Assembly: GCF_001653565.1 (NCBI RefSeq)
Contig: NZ_LYPB01000090.1
Location: 64,759-128,758, forward strand
Direction: 5' to 3'
DNA from: Paenibacillus oryzisoli
GTDB taxonomy: Bacteria > Bacillota > Bacilli > Paenibacillales > NBRC-103111
Length of the DNA stretch: 64,000 nucleotides
In this document: positions 7,785-14,876 of the stretch, piece by piece
How the letters are laid out: each line of letters opens with the position of its first letter
How positions within the stretch are numbered: the stretch's first letter is position 1
Program-made: the position numbers and the translations under genes
Notes under the pieces: generated by a model
Told to the model about the DNA's origin: nothing
Database searches by the model: none
The model's input: only the letters and a program-made list of their open reading frames with translations

Positions 7785-7918
7785 TAACGACAAACTCAGC
7801 TACTCAAAGAGACTAATCGCACACCAGACATATCTACTCCAACAGACTAATACCACTACCAAACTCATCTACTTAAAGAGACTAATCGCACCACCAGACT
7901 CATCTACTCCAGCTTCCT
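7785..7918. repeat. Two degenerate ~65-bp tandem units
   Basis: The stretch is strongly biased to A and C. Two units share AAACTCA-CTACT-AAAGAGACTAATCGCAC and ACCAGACTCATCTACTCCA with a handful of changes. The block from 7690 to 7920 contains no gene; function unknown. Confidence 0.65.
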
Positions 7919-7925
7919 ATTAAAC

Positions 7926-7954
7926 GCAAAAACCTGCACAATGGCAGGCTTTGC
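7926..7954 (-). terminator. Terminator of the aldo/keto reductase gene
   Basis: GCAAA..CCTGC and GCAGG..TTTGC form the stem. On the minus strand the right arm runs into TTTTTGC. It lies 37 bp after the reductase stop codon. Confidence 0.7.
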
Positions 7955-7990
7955 ATTTCACATACTATGCAATTGTTAAAGTGATTTAAG

Positions 7991-8932
7991 TTAGCCTTGC
8001 AGTATTGTCTCAATGCCCTTCAGCACATCATCTGTCAATTGAATGCCGCTCGCGTTGCAATTCTCAACAACCTGCTCCGGTCGGCTTGCACCAACAAGTG
8101 CGCTGGATACGTTGTTTTGACGCAGGATCCAAGCGATTGCCAGCTGGGATACTTTGATTCCTAATTCATCGGCGATGCCGGATAATTGAGCTACCTTATG
8201 CAAGGAAGCTTCATTCAGCTGCTTTTCATCCCAATTTTTACTGTTTGCACGGCTATCCGCTGCAATTGGCTGTCCTGCACGGTATTTACCGGTCAGCAGT
8301 CCTTGGGCAAGTGGCGAGAAGACAACCTGTCCGAAGCCTTTGGATTCACCGAGGGGGATAATATCTTTTTCGATATAGCGGTTGAACATATTGTACACAG
8401 GCTGATTCACGATTAGCTTATCTAGCAAGAGCCGATCCGCAATGGCGTAAGCCTCCACGATTTGCGCAGGAGTCCACTCGCTCACGCCGATATATAGCAC
8501 TTTGCCTTGCGTAACGAGATCATCCAACGCTCGCAGTGTTTCTTCCAGCGGTGTTTCCGGGTCAAAACGGTGACAATAATACACATCTACATAATCTGTA
8601 TTCAGACGACGAAGACTTGCTTCTGCTTGTTCTTTAATATGCTTACGGGAAAGACCGCGATCGTTTGGACCTTCACCCATTTTACCGAATACTTTAGTAG
8701 CGAGTACATAAGAATCCCTCGGATAGGCGGCTAACACTTTCCCCATCACCTGCTCGGCTTCACCGCGCTCATACACGTTAGCTGTATCGAAAAAGTTTAC
8801 ACCTAGATCATAGGCTTGCTCAATAGAACGAACCGCAGGATCTTCTCCCACATACCCGCCATAGGTGAGCCAACTGCCTAGACTGATTTCACTCACTTTG
8901 AGTCCACTATTGCCCAGTTTACGATATTGCAT
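7991..8932 (-). CDS. Aldo/keto reductase (potassium-channel-beta-like group)
   Basis: A 313-residue NADPH-dependent reductase with an (alpha/beta)8 barrel. The catalytic tetrad is visible as D49 and Y54 ('FFDTANVYERGEAE'), K80 ('LATK') and H121 ('YYCHR'); the C-terminal 'ALVGASRPEQVVENC' is the nucleotide-binding signature. The closest type is the voltage-gated K+ channel beta-subunit-like AKRs such as B. subtilis IolS/YccK relatives. Physiological substrate unknown; probably reactive aldehydes. RBS GCAGGAGG precedes ATG. The promoter region carries a near-perfect palindrome suggesting control by a dimeric regulator. Confidence 0.92.
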   Translation of the reverse strand: MQYRKLGNSGLKVSEISLGSWLTYGGYVGEDPAVRSIEQAYDLGVNFFDTANVYERGEAEQVMGKVLAAYPRDSYVLATKVFGKMGEGPNDRGLSRKHIKEQAEASLRRLNTDYVDVYYCHRFDPETPLEETLRALDDLVTQGKVLYIGVSEWTPAQIVEAYAIADRLLLDKLIVNQPVYNMFNRYIEKDIIPLGESKGFGQVVFSPLAQGLLTGKYRAGQPIAADSRANSKNWDEKQLNEASLHKVAQLSGIADELGIKVSQLAIAWILRQNNVSSALVGASRPEQVVENCNASGIQLTDDVLKGIETILQG

Positions 8933-8996
8933 GCTGAAATGCCTCCTGCTCTAATATGGAATGTGTACGCATCGCGCATTGCGTATGTACATTCCT

Positions 8997-9056
8997 ATTA
9001 TAAAGAATTCAGGAGAGATACGTAAGGACTGAAAAGGAGGTAAGTAACTTACCTCC
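8997..9056 (-). promoter_or_regulatory. Promoter and palindromic operator of the reductase
   Basis: On the minus strand a perfect TATAAT (9002-8997) lies about 65 bp upstream of the reductase start. Just upstream is a symmetric element with 10-bp arms, GGAGGTAAGT (9036-9045) and ACTTACCTCC (9047-9056), separated by one base. The symmetry and place next to the -35 region suggest an operator; the GTAAGT/ACTTAC core resembles sites of HxlR/MarR-type regulators. Confidence 0.6.
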
Positions 9057-9093
9057 AGGTGGGGATGCCGGAGAATTACGGCAAAAAGAACAA

Positions 9094-9283
9094 TTAATGT
9101 TTCGCGGTAGATGCAGTAGGAAGCTCCACGATGAACGAATGAAGCATCAGCCACGAATTGTTGCTGGCGCTCGTAAGCTTCGCGCATGGGAACCATGGTT
9201 TGTCGTGACATCCAACTGCTGAATAAGATAACCAGCGCAAGGAACAAGAACGTAATTCCGAGTAGCGCAGCCAGTAGTTTCAT
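9094..9283 (-). pseudogene. Sensor histidine kinase reduced by internal deletion
   Basis: Reading the minus strand from 9283, the first 48 residues are a membrane helix followed by 'QQQFVADAS', exactly where a kinase would continue with HELRTPL. The HELR box and the whole catalytic domain are gone. Immediately after the break, in a shifted frame, the sequence reads 'SFIVELPTASTAKH' and stop (TAA at 9094-9096), which looks like the usual last strand and C-terminus of a HATPase domain. The gene therefore appears to have lost its middle in one deletion joining about residue 48 to the last 14. A 110-codon ORF spanning the junction is a by-product. Confidence 0.75.
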
Positions 9284-9338
9284 GATTCAGGAAAATAAAG
9301 TTTGTTAGTGATTTTTACTTTAGTAAAGTGAAATATTA

Positions 9339-10427
9339 TTAAAACGTTGGAGCAGGTGGTTCGTCTATTTTCATACGGAGTAAACTATAAGGCTTCTGCC
9401 GCAGGTCATATCCATAATGAAATCTTGCCTGCCGATGTAATTGGTTCACGACGAAATATAAATATTGATCTGGACCAATCGAAAAAGTATCCGGCCATAA
9501 AATTCTAGGATCATGTGCGATCGTTTCCATGTTGCCATTCGGCAATATCTTTCGAATACTGTTGTTTTCGTAATCTCCAGCATAAACGTTTCCTTCTGCA
9601 CCAGTGATCATGCCATCTGAAGCACCTTTTTCTCCCCAATACTTCACGTTATTCTGTAAATTCATATCCGGTATCGTTCGGTCTCTTAGGACTTCCGTTG
9701 AAATCGAGTACAGATGTCGACTGGAGAGTGGACAAAAATATAAAGTCTTGCCGTCCGGGGAAATCGCTATTCCATCAGAGGCCAATCTAAAGGGTGAAGT
9801 AGATCCATCTTTGTTTCGATTCATCAGGATTTCACCTTCAACTTTCGGTAAAAGAAAGGGATCTGGTGAAGTCGAATTTGCCCCGTTTAACCGTCTCCAG
9901 GCATAACCTGTTTCTAAATCAACGACAATAATGGCACCCGGTCCTCGGGAAGACGAATCCGTTATATAAGCATAACCTGCTTTGCCGACACGAAAATCAA
10001 ATCGGACATCATTCAGATAAGTAGTTGGCAGGACAACATCCTCAGTAAATGTAAATACCCTTCTTATGCTATTTGTATTTAAATCTACAGCGACTAACTT
10101 CGCCCCCCCTTTGATGGGTTCTGAGAAATTAGGAGCCCCCGTATCCAATACCCAGAGCGTTCCCTTTCCATCAGCAACGACACTTTGGACACTAATGAAG
10201 GATGTTGTGATATTCGATTGCCTTATCAAATTAGCGTCTAAACAAGGATAAGGCTGTAATGTACCGAGTACGATTTCAGCCACCGCAAATTTAACATCAT
10301 CTCCCCATTTTGGAAAGCAAATAAAAATGCGCCCAGTTTCAGAAACAGTAACGCCTGTAGGCATGGCCCCGTAAAATAGAAAAACCACTTCAAACTTACC
10401 GAAATACTTTTCACTCGGCAACATCAT
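9339..10427 (-). CDS. Major royal jelly / yellow family protein
   Basis: A 362-residue protein of the MRJP/yellow family, a six-bladed propeller also called L-dopachrome tautomerase-related in bacteria. Typical elements are 'GRIFICFPKWGDDVKFAVAEI', read in two parts near residues 32-53, 'LWVLDTG', 'YLNDVRFD', 'AYITDSS', 'SDGIAISPDGKTLYFCPL' and 'SDGM'. No signal peptide is seen, unlike many relatives, so it may be cytoplasmic. The bacterial function is unknown; ligand binding or lactonase-like activity is possible. RBS GAGGAGGA precedes the start; ATG 10427 or the next ATG could be used. It stands alone, downstream of a tiny ORF with its own terminator. Confidence 0.85.
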   Translation of the reverse strand: MMLPSEKYFGKFEVVFLFYGAMPTGVTVSETGRIFICFPKWGDDVKFAVAEIVLGTLQPYPCLDANLIRQSNITTSFISVQSVVADGKGTLWVLDTGAPNFSEPIKGGAKLVAVDLNTNSIRRVFTFTEDVVLPTTYLNDVRFDFRVGKAGYAYITDSSSRGPGAIIVVDLETGYAWRRLNGANSTSPDPFLLPKVEGEILMNRNKDGSTSPFRLASDGIAISPDGKTLYFCPLSSRHLYSISTEVLRDRTIPDMNLQNNVKYWGEKGASDGMITGAEGNVYAGDYENNSIRKILPNGNMETIAHDPRILWPDTFSIGPDQYLYFVVNQLHRQARFHYGYDLRQKPYSLLRMKIDEPPAPTF

Positions 10428-10602
10428 TTGTATTAAATCCTCCTCTACAGGTTCGAACCACTATCACCTATATATGACTGAATGTGGTTCAAATGCCTGG
10501 ATAATATATATTTTATTATCCGACTGCCGCATCGCGTTGTGGTGCTGAAGAACGTCGGTATTTTAACGACAAACACGTAATAAATAGGAAGCAGAAGAAA
10601 TA

Positions 10603-10625
10603 GGGAGGCCCCTTAAGAGCCTCCC
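10603..10625 (-). terminator. Hairpin after the 33-codon ORF
   Basis: GGGAGGC and GCCTCCC form a perfect 7-bp stem nine bases beyond the stop codon of the small minus-strand ORF. The T tract is interrupted on both strands, so strength is uncertain. Confidence 0.6.
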
Positions 10626-10634
10626 TTTCGCTTG

Positions 10635-10736
10635 TCATGATTCGCTGCGCACTCTCCGAAGATTGAGAAACCGGATGATATGATCGTAAGAATCAACAGT
10701 ACCGCCATTTGTGGTTCTGACCTTCACCTTATTCAT
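10635..10736 (-). CDS. 33-residue basic small protein (candidate)
   Basis: The minus-strand ORF begins ATG at 10736 and ends TGA at 10635. The peptide starts MNKVKVRTTNGGTVDSYDHI and ends in an Arg-rich segment. Evidence for a real gene is the AGGAG at ideal spacing, the compact 5' hairpins, and a hairpin just after the stop. I do not recognise a family. It could be a truncated gene start, a leader peptide, or a small regulatory protein; no downstream gene lies close enough to be attenuated by it except the royal-jelly-type gene about 200 bp further on. Confidence 0.45.
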   Translation of the reverse strand: MNKVKVRTTNGGTVDSYDHIIRFLNLRRVRSES

Positions 10737-10790
10737 GGGATGCTCCTAACCTTCAGGAGAACTAAGTCATCGGGCATGAACCGATGGGGA
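10737..10790 (-). promoter_or_regulatory. Two-hairpin leader that can mask the ribosome binding site
   Basis: In transcript order, CATCGG (10786-10781) pairs with CCGATG (10773-10768). Then CTCCT (10759-10755) pairs with AGGAG (10747-10743), and the latter is the SD sequence of the 33-codon ORF. Pairing would block translation, so the leader could act as a switch. Motifs of known riboswitch classes were not recognised. Confidence 0.4.
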
Positions 10791-11006
10791 TCGTAGAAGA
10801 AGTAGACTCCCATAAAAAGATAACAAACTACATGATGCAGCGGGGCCAATACCATCCCTAACATATATCAGAGCAAATTCACCTCGATTTGAAAAATATT
10901 AATACAATAAGGGCAGACACGCTCCTCACTTATTTTTGACCTATTTAATATAATCAATTATCGGTTTGAGTGCCTGATAATCTTGGTGAAATTTTCTATA
11001 TACACG
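10791..11006. other. AT-rich spacer without recognisable feature
   Basis: Between the diguanylate cyclase terminator and the structured leader I see no ORF, no clear promoter pair and no repeat. It presumably holds the promoter of the small minus-strand ORF. Confidence 0.4.
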
Positions 11007-11040
11007 TCAAAAAGCCCCCAACTTTTCTTTAGATGAGGGT
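11007..11040 (-). terminator. Terminator of the diguanylate cyclase gene
   Basis: On the minus strand CCCTCA and TGGGGG pair across a 13-base loop and are followed by CTTTTTG. Confidence 0.65.
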
Positions 11041-11095
11041 TGTCCTATAACGATCTCTATTTTCCTTGATATACATCCGGACGGTCTTTGCTTGT

Positions 11096-12232
11096 TCACG
11101 AGAATTTAACTACCTTGTTCTTTCCAGTCGTTTTGGCACGATACATCGCTTCGTCCGCTTGTTTGATGAGCTCTTCGGCACTTAGTCCGTTCTTGTACTT
11201 GCTATATCCGATACTAGCGGTAACGATCGTTTCCTTTTCAATGCGACTGCGAATACGTTCAGCAAAGGTATCCATTTTCACACTCGGATCAGAGACAAGC
11301 ACAACCATTTCTTCACCGCCGTAGCGACCGGCAATCCCGCATTCTTCCGCTTCATCTTTCATAATTTGCGCAACCTGTTTGAGTACATTGTCACCCATTT
11401 GATGCCCTTGTGTATCATTCAGTTTCTTGAAGTTATCAATGTCACTGAACAACACATAGACAGGCAAATGGCGCTGTACATGTTGGGTAACACGATTGTA
11501 AAAGAATTTACGATTATAAAGGCGTGTGAGACCGTCTGTAATGGATGAATTATAAATGGCTTGCATGAGTTCAACAACACGATCAAAAAGCAGCATAAAT
11601 AAGAGGAAATAAAAAATGATGGGCAAGAGATTTTCTGCAAAAGTAAGGACATGCTGCGCGTGATCGTAGATATAGATATTGACCAAGCGTACGGATTGAT
11701 AGGTGAAATAGATCGTTAAAGCTAACTGGTATTTAAATTGTTGAGATATATAAGGTGGAATGGCATAAAAGCAAATAAAGATGAGCACGAAAACATAAAG
11801 ATCGAACCCTATTGCTTGCAACAGTCGAACCTGATGCGGGTTTCCGTCATAGAGCTGAGGCACAATGAAGTGCAGCATCGAAACGACAAATCCCATCACG
11901 ATCAAGCCGTAGAAAAATATGTACTGCTTCCGGTTCGTGCGATTATATAATTGATATATCCCCATATTTATAAGTACAAACGAAATAATGTTGAGCATGT
12001 TCAGAATATAATCGGTCAGACTCGTTTCCATGTCGTTAATTTTAAAATATAAGTGAGACAAATACTGAATCCCCACAAAAATGAGCGATATTGTCATAGA
12101 CATATACGCTTTTTTGCGCCGGTCGAGGAACAAGCGAAGGGAAATGACGAACATGAGAGCAACGATGACAACGATGATGGCTTGCGATAAAAAGGCTGCT
12201 AAATCACCAAAAAACAAATCCAAAACGTTCAT
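11096..12232 (-). CDS. Membrane diguanylate cyclase (GGDEF domain)
   Basis: A 378-residue protein with six or so hydrophobic helices in the first ~195 residues, resembling a generic 6-TM sensor, then a GGDEF domain making cyclic di-GMP from GTP. The domain shows 'DGLTRLYNRKFF', 'FSDIDNFKKLNDTQGH' (metal-binding Asp) and the active-site motif as GGEEM. The usual last residue is Phe, so activity is likely but not certain. No RxxD inhibitory site precedes the motif, so product inhibition there is unlikely. The start at 12232 is preferred over TTG 12244 because GGAGG lies between them. Confidence 0.9.
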   Translation of the reverse strand: MNVLDLFFGDLAAFLSQAIIVVIVALMFVISLRLFLDRRKKAYMSMTISLIFVGIQYLSHLYFKINDMETSLTDYILNMLNIISFVLINMGIYQLYNRTNRKQYIFFYGLIVMGFVVSMLHFIVPQLYDGNPHQVRLLQAIGFDLYVFVLIFICFYAIPPYISQQFKYQLALTIYFTYQSVRLVNIYIYDHAQHVLTFAENLLPIIFYFLLFMLLFDRVVELMQAIYNSSITDGLTRLYNRKFFYNRVTQHVQRHLPVYVLFSDIDNFKKLNDTQGHQMGDNVLKQVAQIMKDEAEECGIAGRYGGEEMVVLVSDPSVKMDTFAERIRSRIEKETIVTASIGYSKYKNGLSAEELIKQADEAMYRAKTTGKNKVVKFS

Positions 12233-12405
12233 ATGTTCCTCCAAGATGTCCTATTTTTCGCCATGATTAGACTCTATTATAAAGGAAAAAGCGGCGTTCG
12301 GATAGAACATTTGTGCTGTTGAGGTTGTGTTCTCTTTTCTATTCGTCTGACACAAGTTACAATAGGTATTGGTAAGCTCAAGGATTTGGGAAAGGGGCTC
12401 ATGCA

Positions 12406-13569
12406 ATGAACATATTGCAAGCATTGTTTTTCCCCCCGGAACAGCCGGGTGGGGTATCATCCATGGTTCCCTATATTTTGGAACGATTTAATAAAAAAGG
12501 TTGGGAAATGGAGCTATTCTCGCTTCCTAAACGTATTCGTGGCAAGGGAAATGAGGATGTGTCTTTCGTAACATTCGATTGGCGGAAGTATGCCGGAAAC
12601 CCAATTATCGATAAATACATTCAAACCTATAGGGATTATGTATGGTGGACAAAGCTCAGAATTTCGAAAAAATTTGATATTATACATGCCCATCATCCGA
12701 TTGCTGCACTGGTTATGAAACAAATTTATCCTGATACACCTGTTATTTTAACCATTCACTCCAGTTTTGAGCGAGAACTGATTTTAAACGGCCGTATTGC
12801 TGAAAATGGGATTGAGCATCAATTCCTTACCCAGATTTACGGGGAATTGGAAGCTAGGGTCGATCAGATTATTACGGTTTCTAATTCCTTTAAGCATTAC
12901 ATCGGCGAATATGTTCAAGATAGTGAACGTATAGGGGTTATACCGAACGGCTTTGATGAGAAGCGTTTCCGTCCGATTTCACACGAGAATGCGGTCACAC
13001 AATTCATTACCGTCTGTCGTTTAGTTCCCGCCAAGGGCTTGGATACCTTGCTGATTGCTTGCGGCGAGTTGAAGAAGCGCGGACATCCATTTGTTCTGCA
13101 TATTATTGGTGATGGTCCGAGCCGTGAGGAACTTGAGAAATTAGCCATTGAACATAATATTTACGAAGATACGATTTTCTATGGGTATATGCTTCATCCG
13201 GAAGAGTTCATGCCATTCTTCGATGTGTTTGTACTGCCATCTCGCGCAGAGGCCTTCGGGTCTGTATTCGCGGAAGCAGCGCTGTGCTGGTTAGCTTTGA
13301 TCGGTACGAATGTTGGTGGAATCGCTGAGCAGATTGAGCATGGACACAATGGCTTGCTTGTACCTGTCGGGGATGCGATGGCGCTAAGCCATGCCTTGGA
13401 GAAAGTCGTCATAGATCCTAGCTTCCGCTATAATTTGGCGCGAGCGGCATGGGAGAAGGCGAAGAAAACCTACTCATTGAATCGTGTACTTCGTCAATTG
13501 AAAAGCGTGTATGAGCGCTATCAAATAACGGAGCAAACGAAAGAGGAAGAGGCGGGTCAACAGGAATAA
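12406..13569 (+). CDS. Family 4-type glycosyltransferase (GT-B)
   Basis: A 387-residue cytoplasmic retaining glycosyltransferase. The N-terminal lobe opens with 'PPEQPGGVSSMVPYIL' and has 'DIIHAHHPIAALV'. The C-terminal lobe has 'GVIPNGFDEKRF', 'VCRLVPAKGLDTLL', 'IIGDGPSREEL' and the E-x7-E pair E282/E290 in 'EAFGSVFAEA', which contacts the sugar nucleotide. Donor and acceptor are not predictable. It ends 26 bp before the YhaO homolog and probably shares its transcript, though a functional link with DNA repair is not evident. RBS GAAAGGGG. Confidence 0.9.
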   Translation: MNILQALFFPPEQPGGVSSMVPYILERFNKKGWEMELFSLPKRIRGKGNEDVSFVTFDWRKYAGNPIIDKYIQTYRDYVWWTKLRISKKFDIIHAHHPIAALVMKQIYPDTPVILTIHSSFERELILNGRIAENGIEHQFLTQIYGELEARVDQIITVSNSFKHYIGEYVQDSERIGVIPNGFDEKRFRPISHENAVTQFITVCRLVPAKGLDTLLIACGELKKRGHPFVLHIIGDGPSREELEKLAIEHNIYEDTIFYGYMLHPEEFMPFFDVFVLPSRAEAFGSVFAEAALCWLALIGTNVGGIAEQIEHGHNGLLVPVGDAMALSHALEKVVIDPSFRYNLARAAWEKAKKTYSLNRVLRQLKSVYERYQITEQTKEEEAGQQE

Positions 13570-13595
13570 AGTTGGTAAAGGAAGGCGTTAGAGCC

Positions 13596-14876
13596 ATGAA
13601 ACGACTGCGGTTTATACATGCTGCCGATTTGCACTTAGATAGCCCATTTAAAGGCATGTCGGCGCTTCCTGAACGGGTTCGAGAGCGAGTGCGAGAATCG
13701 ACGTTCGAGGCCTTAAAGGAACTTGTGGCGCTTGCGATGCAAGAGCACGTGGATTTTGTATTGATTAGCGGGGATGTCTATGACGTATCAGATCGTTCGC
13801 TGCGGGCACAAATTCGTTTCCAAAGAGCAGTGGAGCAATTGGCGACGGGAGGCATTCCTGTCTATATTATTCATGGTAATCATGACCCCGAGGATGGACG
13901 TGCCGCCAAGTTGGTTTGGCCAGCAGACGTTCATTTTTTTGCGTCTGATCATGTAGAGACGTTACAGGTTGTAAAACAAGATCGTGGCATAATTGCCGAA
14001 ATTCATGGAATTTCCTATGGAAGCCCAGTTGTAAGTGAGAATCTTGCCCTGAAGTTTAAAAGAGGACAGGATCAAGTGTGTCAGATTGGACTCTTGCATA
14101 CGAATGTGGATGGGGACCCACATCATGATAATTATGCCCCGTGCAGCAAGCAGGATTTAATCGATGCCGGCATGGACTACTGGGCACTTGGACATGTACA
14201 TACAAGACAGATTATGAACGTAAAGCCAGCGATCGTCTATCCAGGCAACATTCAAGGCCGAAGTATACGGGAAACAGGGCCTCGCGGCTGTTATCTCGTT
14301 GATATGGACGAGCAGGGACGTGCAGAGCTTATTTTCCAGGCTTTAGACACCGTTCGATGGTATCAAGAAACACTATCAGTGATCTCAATTCCATCGGAAC
14401 AAATGTTGAAAGATTGCTTAGGCGAGGTATTGGATCGTCTTCGCCATGATGCTAACGGCCGAGATGGCATTGTGCGTATTGTATTGGAAGGTCGCAGCAG
14501 CATTCATGAACGTCTGCGCAAAGGCCGTGCCCTGCAGGAATTAATAGATGAATTAAGGGAAGACGAAGTGGAACGGGGCAACTTCGTGTGGATCGAATCC
14601 ATTGAAGATCGAACGGCCAGCGAGATTGATCTGGCTGCTATTATGGAAGAAAAGAGCTTCTTAGGTGATCTGCTAAGGTATGCGGCGGCACTGCAAGGGG
14701 ACGAATCAGCCTTGGAGAGCTTCGCTGAAGAAGCACTGGCAGCAGCCATGCAAGGACTGCCTCAGTCTGCTGGCAATCCAGCTGCCGCAACGCAGGAACA
14801 ACTACGCGAATGGCTGCGTTCCGCAGAAGTGCTTGTGGCGGATCTGCTAACTACGGATGGAGGGGGAGCTGGATGA
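13596..14876 (+). CDS. yhaO: YhaO-like metallophosphoesterase (SbcD/Mre11 class)
   Basis: A 426-residue nuclease of the Mre11/SbcD calcineurin-like fold. Metal ligands are seen in order: 'HAADLHLDSPF', 'ISGDVYD', 'IIHGNHDPEDGR', 'GLLHTN', 'ALGHVHTRQI'. The C-terminal half is a capping region rich in Glu/Leu. In B. subtilis YhaO and YhaN form a pair analogous to SbcD/SbcC, and here the ATG of the partner overlaps this stop (ATGA), a sign of coupled synthesis. The start at 13596 with AAAGGAAGG is preferred to a TTG at 13572. Likely acts at DNA ends in repair, by analogy. Confidence 0.92.
   Translation: MKRLRFIHAADLHLDSPFKGMSALPERVRERVRESTFEALKELVALAMQEHVDFVLISGDVYDVSDRSLRAQIRFQRAVEQLATGGIPVYIIHGNHDPEDGRAAKLVWPADVHFFASDHVETLQVVKQDRGIIAEIHGISYGSPVVSENLALKFKRGQDQVCQIGLLHTNVDGDPHHDNYAPCSKQDLIDAGMDYWALGHVHTRQIMNVKPAIVYPGNIQGRSIRETGPRGCYLVDMDEQGRAELIFQALDTVRWYQETLSVISIPSEQMLKDCLGEVLDRLRHDANGRDGIVRIVLEGRSSIHERLRKGRALQELIDELREDEVERGNFVWIESIEDRTASEIDLAAIMEEKSFLGDLLRYAAALQGDESALESFAEEALAAAMQGLPQSAGNPAAATQEQLREWLRSAEVLVADLLTTDGGGAG

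Noticed and set aside
7690..7918. CRISPR-like array
   Set aside because: The two repeated units are contiguous, degenerate and have no unique spacers or cas genes.
8951..9283. 110-residue ORF as a functional membrane protein
   Set aside because: Its first 48 residues are a truncated kinase and the rest is out-of-frame sequence; it is recorded as a pseudogene.
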